The notes under the pieces were generated by a model. It made no database searches and was not told where the DNA came from. It saw only the letters and a list, made by a program, of their open reading frames with translations. A DNA stretch of 64,000 nucleotides from Myxococcus stipitatus (GTDB taxonomy: Bacteria; Myxococcota; Myxococcia; Myxococcales; Myxococcaceae): the NCBI RefSeq assembly GCF_037414475.1, contig NZ_CP147913.1, positions 6,384,001 to 6,448,000 on the forward strand, written 5' to 3'. Shown here piece after piece: positions 8,089-16,058 of this stretch; positions within the stretch are counted from its first letter, which is position 1; every line of letters begins with the position of its first letter. The position numbers and the translations under genes were made by a program.

Positions 8089-8985
8089 TCAGTCTCCGTT
8101 CGGGTCCCACTCGGAGATGTCGTGCTTGGGCTCCGGCGGAATCGCGGGGCGCGAGGTGTTGGACGGCGCCGGCGGCGGCTTCTTCGCGGCGGCGGCGGGC
8201 TTGGGCGGCGGAGGAGGCGGGTCCTCGTCGAGCAGCGGGTCCTTCTTCTCCTCGGTGTGGGAGGCCATCGCGGGCTCGGGCTTCATGGGCTCGGCCTTTG
8301 GCGGTGAAGAGGGCCGGGCGGGGCTGGGCTTCGTGGCGGCCGTGGGCGTGGGCGCGGGCGGCGGCGCGTCGAGCGGCTCGAGTCCATCGTCGACGTCGGG
8401 CGAGGGCTCGGGCGCGGGAGGCGGCTTCGGCTCGGGCTGCGGAGTGCGATACACGCCCTGCCGCGACACCGTGGGAACGGGCTCCGTGTCTCGCGTGGGG
8501 GGCGGCGTCTCCTCGGGCGCGGGACGCGTGTCCTCGGCTGGCACCGTGTCCGCGTGATACTCGCCGCGCGGCCCGGGGGGACGCTCCGGGCGCGACTCGC
8601 CGAAGGGGTCTTCGTCGCGATTGGTCGGCTTGCGCGTCGTCTCCGTGTCCCGGTTGGGGGACGCGTCACCGAACGGGTCCTCTTCCCGGTTGGTGCGCTT
8701 GTTGGAAGGAATGCGGCGGGGGCGAGGCTCGTCCGCGACGACGCCCTCGGGAAGGCCGCGGATGGCCGAGTGCCGGTCGCTGCACTCGCTGCGGTTCTCC
8801 ATGCAGATGCCCAGGCACTGGGTGAGCTTCTTCACGGTGCGGGAGCTGCCGCCGTACTCGATGGAGCAGTCTTCCTTGCACGTGACGTAGTCCTCCTGAC
8901 AGCCGGCGGGGACTGTGCCGCGCTGGGCGGAGGCAGGGCTGGCGGCGAGCGCCAGGAGCAGCAAGGTGAGGGAACGCATGGCCAT
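8089..8985 (-). CDS. Secreted proline-rich protein with Cys-rich N-terminus
   Basis: A 298-residue protein of unknown function. Residues 1-21 are a signal peptide (LLLLALAASPASA). Residues 28-70 contain six cysteines in CxxxxxxCxxxC spacing (CQEDYVTCKEDC, then CLGICMENRSEC), suggesting a small disulfide-bonded helical hairpin. The rest is low-complexity, rich in Pro, Glu, Ala and Thr, with two copies of an NR(E/D)EDPFG motif near residues 95 and 120 and a polyproline run near 260. Inferred: an exported protein with a folded N-terminal head and a long unstructured periplasmic or surface tail. The start could also be the second Met, two codons on. Confidence 0.6.
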   Translation of the reverse strand: MAMRSLTLLLLALAASPASAQRGTVPAGCQEDYVTCKEDCSIEYGGSSRTVKKLTQCLGICMENRSECSDRHSAIRGLPEGVVADEPRPRRIPSNKRTNREEDPFGDASPNRDTETTRKPTNRDEDPFGESRPERPPGPRGEYHADTVPAEDTRPAPEETPPPTRDTEPVPTVSRQGVYRTPQPEPKPPPAPEPSPDVDDGLEPLDAPPPAPTPTAATKPSPARPSSPPKAEPMKPEPAMASHTEEKKDPLLDEDPPPPPPKPAAAAKKPPPAPSNTSRPAIPPEPKHDISEWDPNGD

Positions 8986-9071
8986 AACGAAAACTACCAG
9001 TCTTCGTGCGTTCCCGCGCCAGGGGGCCGCGCTATGGTCGGGGGGCGCGGCCGGAGCGCCGAAGGAGGAAC

Positions 9072-9959
9072 ATGGCTGTCAGGGTGGGCATCATCGGGAG
9101 CCATGGGCTGGAGCAATTCCTGGGGCTCTCGGGTCGGTTGGAATCGCACACCCTCGAAACCCCCTTCGGTCCTCATGCGGGGCCGCTGCTCTCGGGTGAA
9201 CTGGACGGTGTCTCCGTCGTCTACGTTCCCCGCCACGGACAGGGCCACCTCTTCAACGCCACGCGCGCGCCCTACCGCGCCAACGTCTTCGCGCTGAAGC
9301 AGTTGGGCGTGACTCACGTGCTCGCCACGAGCACGGTGGGCAGCCTCCAGGAGTACCTGCCGCCGCTCCAGCTCGTCCTCCCGGACCAGGTCATCGACCG
9401 CACCTACCGGCGGCCCTGCACCTTCTACGACGACATCGCGGTCCACGTGGAGATGGGCTTCCCCTTCTGCGGCACGCTCCGCCAGGTCCTCTCCAACACG
9501 GCGGCCGCCAGTGGAACCGTCGTGCCCTCGCAGGCGACCTATGTCTGCGTGGAGGGCCCTTCGCTCAGCACCCGCGCGGAGAGCCTGCTGTATCGCGCGT
9601 GGGGCGCGGACCTGGTGGGGATGACGGCGATGCCCGAGGCGCGTCTCTCGCGCGAGGCGGAGCTGCACTACGCCGTGGTGGCGCTGCCCACGGACTACGA
9701 CTCGTGGCAGGCCCAGCCTCCGGGACAGGACGACGAGGGCCTGTTGTCGCGGCTGTCACACAACATCCAGAACGTCACCGCCAAGGGCGCCGCGCTCATC
9801 CGCCGCGCGCTGCCTCGAATCGCGGAGGCCCCGTCGGCCTGCCGCTGTGACTCCGCGCTGGCCATGGCGCTGTGGACCGAGCGCACCCGCATCCCCGACG
9901 AGGTGCGCTCCCGCTTGCGTCCGCTGCTGGGCAGATACCTGCCGCCCAACGTCGTCTAG
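9072..9959 (+). CDS. S-methyl-5'-thioadenosine phosphorylase / purine nucleoside phosphorylase family
   Basis: Phosphorolyses 5'-methylthioadenosine to adenine and methylthioribose-1-phosphate in methionine salvage. The 295-residue protein has VGIIGSHGLE at the N-terminus, RHGQGHLFNATRAPYRAN (the MTAP substrate motif, normally RHGRxHxxxPxxVNYRAN), ATSTVGSL, and VCVEGPSLSTRAE followed by WGADLVGMTAMPEA. The base-specificity Asp is in LPTDYDSW. ATG 9072 has a good AAGGAGG site at 9062-9068. Several positions differ from strict MTAP, so inosine or another nucleoside remains possible as substrate. Confidence 0.88.
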   Translation: MAVRVGIIGSHGLEQFLGLSGRLESHTLETPFGPHAGPLLSGELDGVSVVYVPRHGQGHLFNATRAPYRANVFALKQLGVTHVLATSTVGSLQEYLPPLQLVLPDQVIDRTYRRPCTFYDDIAVHVEMGFPFCGTLRQVLSNTAAASGTVVPSQATYVCVEGPSLSTRAESLLYRAWGADLVGMTAMPEARLSREAELHYAVVALPTDYDSWQAQPPGQDDEGLLSRLSHNIQNVTAKGAALIRRALPRIAEAPSACRCDSALAMALWTERTRIPDEVRSRLRPLLGRYLPPNVV

Positions 9960-10049
9960 GCGAGCGACGGCCCGCCCGCTGGCCTGCTGCCGATACGCGT
10001 CCCGGACCCCACCTTCCGTTACCCGAACGACGGGAGGGAGGAGGGGAGG

Positions 10050-11075
10050 ATGCGGTTGCCGCGGCTCAAGGACCTCACCTGGCGCGAGTTCATCCGTCGC
10101 TTCGTGAAGGAGCTCCAGGACGACACCGTCACGGACCTCGCGGCGCAGCTCTCGTACTACCTCCTCTTCTCGCTGTTCCCCTTCCTCTTCTTCCTCGTCA
10201 CGTTGGTGGCGTACCTGCCGTTCGCTCCCGGGGCGGTGGACGCGATGCTGGACCGCATCCGCCCGCTGGTGCCCACGCAGGCGTTGGATGTGGTGACGCA
10301 GCACCTGACGTCGCTCGTATCGAGGCCGCAGCCCAAGCTGCTCACGGTGGGTCTCGTGGTCGCGCTGTGGTCGGCCTCGCGCGGCGTGGATGCCCTGCGC
10401 AAGGCGCTCAACCTGGCCTACGACGTGCCCGAGTCCCGGCCCATCTGGAAGACCCAGGGGCTGGCGATGTTCCTGACGCTGGTGGGGACACTGTTGATTC
10501 CGCTGTCCTTCGCCGTCTTCCTGTTGGGGGGACGGCTGGGGGAGTGGCTCGCGGCGCGGATGCACGTCCAGGAGGCGTTCCACATCGTCTGGTCCTGGGT
10601 GCGCTGGCCCTTCACCGCGGGGATGGTGATGTTGATGTTGTCACTCTGTTACTACTTGCTGCCGGACGTGAAGCATCGTTTCAGGTACTTCACCCCGGGC
10701 TCCGTCCTCGGCACATTGGCGTGGCTGGCGAGCACCTGGGGCTTCACGCAGTACGTGGACCACTTCGGCCGATACAACGTCACGTATGGCTCCATCGGCG
10801 GCGTGGTGGTGTTGATGTTGTGGCTCTACATCTCCGGGCTCGTGTTCATCCTGGGCGGAGAGCTCAACGCCGTGCTCGACCACGCGAAGGCGGAAGGGCT
10901 GGGGCAGACAACGCCGTCACCACCGCGTGTCTCGCTGGGCGCCGCGAAGCGGGGTGAGGCGTCCCGCTCCAAGCTCGCGTTCTGGCGCTGGCGGAGGCGC
11001 GCGGCGCGAGGAGGCGCTTCCGAGCCGTCCGGCACGGAGGCGGAGCGGCGGCCTCCTTCGTCCTCGCTGCACTGA
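10050..11075 (+). CDS. YihY/BrkB-family inner-membrane protein
   Basis: A 341-residue integral membrane protein. It has the usual YihY layout: an N-terminal amphipathic segment (WREFIRRFVKELQDD), a first transmembrane helix in LSYYLLFSLFPFLFFLVTLVAYL, then helices near 95-115, 140-165, 185-205, 220-240 and 250-275. The SASRGVDALRKALN loop and GGVVVLMLWLYISGLVFILGGELNA helix are the family hallmarks. The C-terminal 60 residues are basic and disordered. Family members have been misnamed ribonuclease BN; the real function is unknown. A purine-rich GGGAGGGAGGAGGGGAGG stretch sits just upstream as the ribosome site. Confidence 0.92.
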   Translation: MRLPRLKDLTWREFIRRFVKELQDDTVTDLAAQLSYYLLFSLFPFLFFLVTLVAYLPFAPGAVDAMLDRIRPLVPTQALDVVTQHLTSLVSRPQPKLLTVGLVVALWSASRGVDALRKALNLAYDVPESRPIWKTQGLAMFLTLVGTLLIPLSFAVFLLGGRLGEWLAARMHVQEAFHIVWSWVRWPFTAGMVMLMLSLCYYLLPDVKHRFRYFTPGSVLGTLAWLASTWGFTQYVDHFGRYNVTYGSIGGVVVLMLWLYISGLVFILGGELNAVLDHAKAEGLGQTTPSPPRVSLGAAKRGEASRSKLAFWRWRRRAARGGASEPSGTEAERRPPSSSLH

Positions 11076-11083
11076 GCGCGCGT

Positions 11084-12922
11084 CTACTGACGCCAGGCCT
11101 GGGGGACCTGCTGCTGGGTGGCGTGGCGTTCCAGGTCCGCGAGTTGTTCGCTCGCGAGCCTCACCTCCGCGTCCACCTCACGCTGGCGTTGCGATACCTG
11201 CTTGCCGGAGGCCGCCTCCAGCTTCAGCTGGTCTCGCTCCGCCTCGAAACGCGCGAGCCGCGCGCGAGCCTTGGTGAACGACGAGCGCCATCGCTCCGCG
11301 TCCTCGCGGGTGCGCGCGTTCTCCTGCCGCTGCCTCCAGCGGTTCTGCTCCCACCGCTTGATGCCCGCGGGATTGCGGTTCCAGATGTCACGCGCGGCCT
11401 GGACCTCCTGGAGCGGGACCTCCACCCGGTCGGGGTTCTCTCCGCCCTGGCCCACCTTCAGCCACGCGCTCCCCGTCGCGGGCAGCGACGAGCAGCTCTC
11501 GACGGGCAGGCGCGCGCCGCTCAGGTGGACGCCGTCGGTGAGTCCTCGGGAGACGAGCCAGCGCAGGCGGCGCGAGTCGCGCTCCTGGTTCATGGCCTCG
11601 CGCAAGGGACGCCAGTCGTCGAACTCCACGTCGAGCGTACACGTCACGCCGTTCGCCTCCAGCTCCAGGCGGCGCTTCACGCTCGTGGGTGGAGTGTCGA
11701 AGCGCTCGACGAGCAAGGCGATGAGGCCCAGTCCATCGAGGCTGCGCACGGGGAGGAGCGCGGGCTGCCCCGTGTCCTGCTTGAAGCGCTCCATCTCCCG
11801 CGCCTCGTCCCGCTCCACGCGCTTGAGCAACTCCTCCCACCGCGCGCTGGCTTCGGGGGTGGGGGAGAAGGAGATGAGCTTGCTGGCATAGGGGATGGGC
11901 AGCGCCAGCCCCAGTCCGTCGGCGTTCTCGATTTTGAGCGAGACGATGCCCACGACCTCGCCCTGTCCGTTCAGCAGGGGGCCGCCGCTGTTGCCGGGGT
12001 TGACCGAGGCGTTGACCTGCACATAGCCCGTGCCCAGGTAGTGCCGGCCCACGAAGCCCACCTTCCCCTCGTGGACGGTGAAGTCCAGCCCCTTGGGGCT
12101 GCCGATGATGACCAACGGGTCGCCGGGTTCCAGCTGCGTGACGTCCCCCAGCTTCAAGGGGCGCGCGTTGGCGCCCACGACGCGGACGGTGGCGATGTCC
12201 AGGTCCGCGTCGCTCTTCAGCGTCTCGCCGAGCAACTGGCGTCCATCCGGGAGCACCACCGTCATCATCTTGCCGGGCGGACACACCACGTGCTCGTTGG
12301 TCAGCGCGAGCTCGGGCTCCACGAAGAAGCCGGAGCCCGTCTTCCCCTCACACCTCAGGCTCAGGGTGCTGGGAGAGGCGAGGCGGCCAATCTCCTTCGT
12401 GGAGAGCGGCGCGGGCTGCGCGGGCTTCGCGGCCTCCACCGCGGTGGTGTCGGCCCCGAGTCCCGTGACCGCCGAGGCCGTCCTGGCGAACGTGGGCGAG
12501 CGGGCCACCCAGATGCCCGCGATGACTCCGCCCAGCAGGAGGGCGGCCACGAAGACCAGTCGGAACCCTCGCGACGAGGGCGCCGGAGACGGGGTGGCCG
12601 GAAGCTCCTCGGTGGGGCGGAGGACCGCGCCCACGTCGTGGGCGGCGAACACGGCGAGGAGCTTTTCGGCGAAGGGTCGGAAGACCCCTTGGACCAGGGG
12701 CGTTCCGGCCGAGGTCAGCGCCTTGCGCGCCTCGGAGAACGCGGGCGCGGGAGTTCCGAGCAGGGCGATGGCGCGGGCGAGCGCGAAGCGCAGTCGCTCA
12801 TCCTCAACGGCCTGCTTCAGCACCACGTCGACCAGGAGGCTTGCGCCACAGACACACCTCGCCACATTCCCAGCATCGGGTGCACCACACCGCAGGCACC
12901 TCGTCTCGCGCTCATCCGCCAT
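11084..12922 (-). CDS. Membrane-anchored trypsin-like serine protease with N-terminal zinc ribbon
   Basis: A 612-residue protein. Cysteines 9, 12, 23 and 25 form a short zinc-ribbon-like head. Residues 120-140 are a transmembrane helix, which places the head in the cytoplasm and the rest outside. The protease domain (about 175-355) has the triad H211 (TNEHVV), D242 (DLDIATV) and S312 (GNSGGP), as in DegP/HtrA proteases. No PDZ domain was recognised. A C-terminal segment (about 520-610) is rich in Arg, Glu and Gln and looks helical or coiled-coil. Inferred role: envelope quality control or signalling. It lies 82 bases downstream of the M48 protease gene and in the same direction, so they may be co-transcribed. 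Confidence 0.85.
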   Translation of the reverse strand: MADERETRCLRCGAPDAGNVARCVCGASLLVDVVLKQAVEDERLRFALARAIALLGTPAPAFSEARKALTSAGTPLVQGVFRPFAEKLLAVFAAHDVGAVLRPTEELPATPSPAPSSRGFRLVFVAALLLGGVIAGIWVARSPTFARTASAVTGLGADTTAVEAAKPAQPAPLSTKEIGRLASPSTLSLRCEGKTGSGFFVEPELALTNEHVVCPPGKMMTVVLPDGRQLLGETLKSDADLDIATVRVVGANARPLKLGDVTQLEPGDPLVIIGSPKGLDFTVHEGKVGFVGRHYLGTGYVQVNASVNPGNSGGPLLNGQGEVVGIVSLKIENADGLGLALPIPYASKLISFSPTPEASARWEELLKRVERDEAREMERFKQDTGQPALLPVRSLDGLGLIALLVERFDTPPTSVKRRLELEANGVTCTLDVEFDDWRPLREAMNQERDSRRLRWLVSRGLTDGVHLSGARLPVESCSSLPATGSAWLKVGQGGENPDRVEVPLQEVQAARDIWNRNPAGIKRWEQNRWRQRQENARTREDAERWRSSFTKARARLARFEAERDQLKLEAASGKQVSQRQREVDAEVRLASEQLADLERHATQQQVPQAWRQ

Positions 12923-13003
12923 GTTCGGTTCCCCCTGTTCTTCGCGTCGGCCCCTCCGCGCGGACCTCGGGCGCGGGGCCCGAGGTCTCGCGAGGGGATG
13001 GGT

Positions 13004-13828
13004 TCAGCGCCCGCCCAGCTTCTGCTTGATGGCCGGCAATTGTCCCGGGCTGTTGTTCGAGCCGCGCAGGTTCTTCTGGGAGATGAACTGCTGGAGGTGC
13101 GAGATGCGGTCCTTGTTGGTGGGGTGGGTGCTGAGCCACTTCATGATGCCCGGCGACTGACCCTGCATCGCCTGGAGCTTCTCGAAGAAGGCGATGAGGC
13201 CCCGAGGGTCATAGCCCGCGCCGGAGGAATAGCGGGCGCCGTACTCGTCCGCCTCGGTCTCCTCGCTGCGGCTGTGCGCCAGCATCGCGCCGCCTCCCAC
13301 GAACTGGGCGGCGAGCTGCGCGGCCGCGCCCGGGTTCTGTCCCAGCGCCAGCTGCGTGACGGTCTGCAGGCCCATCTGGTTCACCATGGCCCGCGCCGAG
13401 TGACGGCCGACGACGTGACCCGCCTCGTGCGCCATGACACCCGCCAGCTCCGCCTCCGTGTCCGACGCCAGGATGAGGCCCGTGTACACGTACAGGTAGC
13501 CACCCGGCGTGGCGAACGCGTTCACCGTCTTCGGGTCGTCGATGACGTTGATCTTCCACTTCACCCCGGGCCGGTCCTTGTTGGCCTGCCGGATGATGGG
13601 GTCGGAGAGGTTGCGCACGTACTCGACGACCGCCGGGTCCTGCACGTACTTGACCTTCTCCTTCTGCTCCAGCTCCTGCTTCACCTGCTTGCCGATCTCC
13701 TCCTCCTGCTCATCCGTGACGAACGTCTTCGCGAGAGCCTTCTCCGCCTGGACGCGCTGCTGGGTGCAGCCCGTCGTCACACCCATGAGGAGGGTGAGGG
13801 CCCAAACCGCCGAGAGAATCCGCTGCAT
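13004..13828 (-). CDS. M48-family metalloprotease, lipoprotein
   Basis: A 274-residue protein with a signal peptide and a probable lipidation cysteine at residue 21 (LMGVTTGC; the -3 position is not ideal). The zinc site is MAHEAGHVVGRH (HEXXH) with the third-ligand Glu in EETEADEYG, as in the BepA/LoiP group of M48 peptidases. Known family members degrade misfolded outer-membrane proteins in the periplasm. This form has no TPR domain, so it is closer to LoiP/YggG. It is divergent from ku across 226 bases. A long in-frame upstream extension exists but lacks domain sense, so ATG 13828 before the signal peptide is chosen. Confidence 0.92.
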   Translation of the reverse strand: MQRILSAVWALTLLMGVTTGCTQQRVQAEKALAKTFVTDEQEEEIGKQVKQELEQKEKVKYVQDPAVVEYVRNLSDPIIRQANKDRPGVKWKINVIDDPKTVNAFATPGGYLYVYTGLILASDTEAELAGVMAHEAGHVVGRHSARAMVNQMGLQTVTQLALGQNPGAAAQLAAQFVGGGAMLAHSRSEETEADEYGARYSSGAGYDPRGLIAFFEKLQAMQGQSPGIMKWLSTHPTNKDRISHLQQFISQKNLRGSNNSPGQLPAIKQKLGGR

Positions 13829-14053
13829 GGCTACGTGCGCCTTTCTTTTCCGGTTGATGCGTTGAGAGAGCGACCGCCCGGACTCTTGGGCAGCGTACGC
13901 CTTGACGGCAAGTCCCTCGTGCTGCTTCCCGGCGAGGCCCCCGAGGCCACGCACCGCCAAGGGGCTCGTGTGCCCCGCGGCGCACCCACCGGGCCTTGCC
14001 GCCATGCCCCCCGACACCGAGCTTTCCAGGGACAGGTGCGGAAGGAGGCCGTC

Positions 14054-14986
14054 ATGTCGCGTCCAGTCTGGGTCGGGTCGCTGAGCTTCGGGCTGGTGAC
14101 GCTGCCGGTGCGCCTCCATGGCGCCGTGGTCTCCCGCCAGCCGCGATTCCATCTGCTCCACGACGCGGACGGCGCTCGCATCCAGAACAAGCGGGTGTGC
14201 TCGGCGGATGGCGAAGAGGTCTCGCTGGAGCACGTGGTGCGGGGCTACACGCTGCCCGACGGCCGGCAGGTCACCGTGACGAGCGGAGAGGTGGAGGCGC
14301 TGGACCCCGAGGCCAGCCGGGTCATCGCGCTCGAGGAGTTCGTGGACCCGGCGCAGGTGGACTCGCTGTTGTGGGACACGTCCTACCACCTGGTCCCCGG
14401 GAAGGGCTCGGAGCACGCCCACGCGGTGGTGGCGGAGGCGCTCCGCGAGTCGGGCCGGGTGGGCGTCGGGCGGCTGGTGCTGCATCAGAAAGGGCACCTG
14501 TGTCTGGTGCGGCCCCATGGACAGGGGCTCGTGCTGACCACCCTCCACGCCATGGATGAAGTGGTGCCTCGCGAGGCACTCTCCGCGCAGACCCTGGAGG
14601 GGACACCCCTCGACGCCGGGGAACTGGATGCCGCGCTGCGCCTCATCGCGTCGCGCTCCGTCGACTTCGAACCCGGCCGTCATCCGGATGTCCACCGCGA
14701 GCAGGTGAGGGCCTTCCTCGAGCGGCGGGCCCGCGCCCAGCCTCGTGCCCAGGGGACTCCGCGCATGCGTGTGGTCGCGGCGGAGGCGCTGCTGGGGGTG
14801 CTCGAGAAGGGACTGGAGGCGCTGCGCTCGGGGCCGTCGCCTTCGCCCTCGGAAGGGTCCTTGCGGCTGCGTCCCAGGAGGGCGGCTCGCGAGGCGCGTG
14901 AGGTGAAGCGCGCCGAGGACACACCCACGCCGCCGTCCCGGGAACGGTCAGAAGATGAGGACGGAGAGGAGCCCTCCTCGTCCTGA
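14054..14986 (+). CDS. ku: Ku protein, bacterial non-homologous end joining
   Basis: Binds double-strand DNA ends as a homodimer ring and recruits the repair ligase LigD. The 310-residue protein starts MSRPVWVGSLSFGLVTLPVRL, the classic bacterial Ku N-terminus, and has LLHDADGARIQNKRVCSADG and VALEEFVD-like core strands. The last 70 residues are a basic, disordered tail (RRAAREAREVKR) followed by an acidic end; such tails help DNA binding and LigD contact. ATG 14054 has AAGGAGG about eight bases upstream. No ligD gene is present in this window. The next gene is another DNA-repair gene, mutM. Confidence 0.95.
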   Translation: MSRPVWVGSLSFGLVTLPVRLHGAVVSRQPRFHLLHDADGARIQNKRVCSADGEEVSLEHVVRGYTLPDGRQVTVTSGEVEALDPEASRVIALEEFVDPAQVDSLLWDTSYHLVPGKGSEHAHAVVAEALRESGRVGVGRLVLHQKGHLCLVRPHGQGLVLTTLHAMDEVVPREALSAQTLEGTPLDAGELDAALRLIASRSVDFEPGRHPDVHREQVRAFLERRARAQPRAQGTPRMRVVAAEALLGVLEKGLEALRSGPSPSPSEGSLRLRPRRAAREAREVKRAEDTPTPPSRERSEDEDGEEPSSS

Positions 14987-15108
14987 TGGGGCCGGGGCCC
15001 GGGAGATGCCGCCCGGGTCCTCGCGATGTTCATCCCTGAGTCCTTGCGCACAGATGGCCGCAAGAAATGCGTGGGCCGGGCGGGCGCCGGTGCTATGTGC
15101 CAGGGCGG

Positions 15109-15930
15109 ATGCCTGAGTTACCCGAAGTGGAAATCGCTCGGCGCAACCTGGTGCGCTGGTTCGATGGACATCGGCTCGTGCGCGCGGAGGCGGATGACAC
15201 CCGCGTCTTCCGTGGCGCGGAGCGCGCCGAATTCACCCGGATTCAAGGCCGGCTGGCATCGCTCGTCCGCAGGGGGAAGTACCTGCTGTTCGCCTTCGAT
15301 GACGGCCACGGTCTGCTGGGCCACCTGGGGATGACGGGCAAGTTCGTCCGGCGCGATGAAGGTGACGCGGTGCGCTTCAGCCGCGCCCGGTTCCACCTGG
15401 ACGATGGCCACGTGCTCCACTTCGCGGACGCGCGCATGTTCGGACGGCTGGAGCCGGCGCCCGCCTCAAGCCTGCGCTCCCTGGACGTGGTGAAGGCCCT
15501 GGGGAGGGATCCGCTGGCGGATGGCCTCACCGCGGGGCAGCTCGCCGAGGCCGTGGGCTCCTCGAAGCAGGACCTCAAGGTGGCCCTGATGGACCAGGGG
15601 CGCATCGCCGGCCTGGGGAACATCCACGCCGCGGAGGCGCTGTTCCGCGCCCACCTCCACCCCTCCCGGAAGCCCTCCACCCTGACCCCGGATGACTGGA
15701 AGCGGCTGGTCCAGGCCATCCGCGAGAGCATCGACTTCGGGCTCGAGGAGCAGGAGGGGGAGGAGCCCGTGTACCTGGAGGAGGGGGGCTCCGAGAACCC
15801 GTTCCTCGTGTATGGCCGGGGGGACGGCCCATGCTCCCGGTGCGGTTCCACCGTGGAGTCCTTCCCTCAGGCTGGTCGCACCACTTATGCCTGCCCCAAG
15901 TGCCAACCGAGGGGGAGGAGCGGGAAATGA
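15109..15930 (+). CDS. mutM: Formamidopyrimidine-DNA glycosylase
   Basis: Removes 8-oxoguanine and formamidopyrimidines and nicks the abasic site. The protein has 273 residues. The start is fixed because the catalytic residue must be Pro2 after Met removal: MPELPEVE begins at ATG 15109. The helix-two-turn-helix is around GRIAGLGNIHAAEALF. The C-terminal zinc finger has cysteines in CSRC and CPKC. The usual K57-type lysine is in RRGKYLL. A 42-base in-frame extension upstream is rejected because it would bury Pro2. Confidence 0.97.
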   Translation: MPELPEVEIARRNLVRWFDGHRLVRAEADDTRVFRGAERAEFTRIQGRLASLVRRGKYLLFAFDDGHGLLGHLGMTGKFVRRDEGDAVRFSRARFHLDDGHVLHFADARMFGRLEPAPASSLRSLDVVKALGRDPLADGLTAGQLAEAVGSSKQDLKVALMDQGRIAGLGNIHAAEALFRAHLHPSRKPSTLTPDDWKRLVQAIRESIDFGLEEQEGEEPVYLEEGGSENPFLVYGRGDGPCSRCGSTVESFPQAGRTTYACPKCQPRGRSGK

Positions 15931-16058
15931 CCCCAGACGTCTTGGCGTTGACGGCGCGAACTCGCGTCCCGGTTGGCGTTGACACCCCCCTGTCCCGTGG
16001 CTTGAATCGCCCGCCTTTCCGACCCGGCCGCCCCGAGCGGCCCTGGAGATCGTTGCCC

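Noticed and set aside
11123..14053. A very long plus-strand open frame opposite the serine protease and M48 protease genes, joined to ku
   Set aside because: It has no domain or signal sense and is a high-GC shadow of the two minus-strand genes. Only the part from 14054 is Ku, with its own ribosome site.
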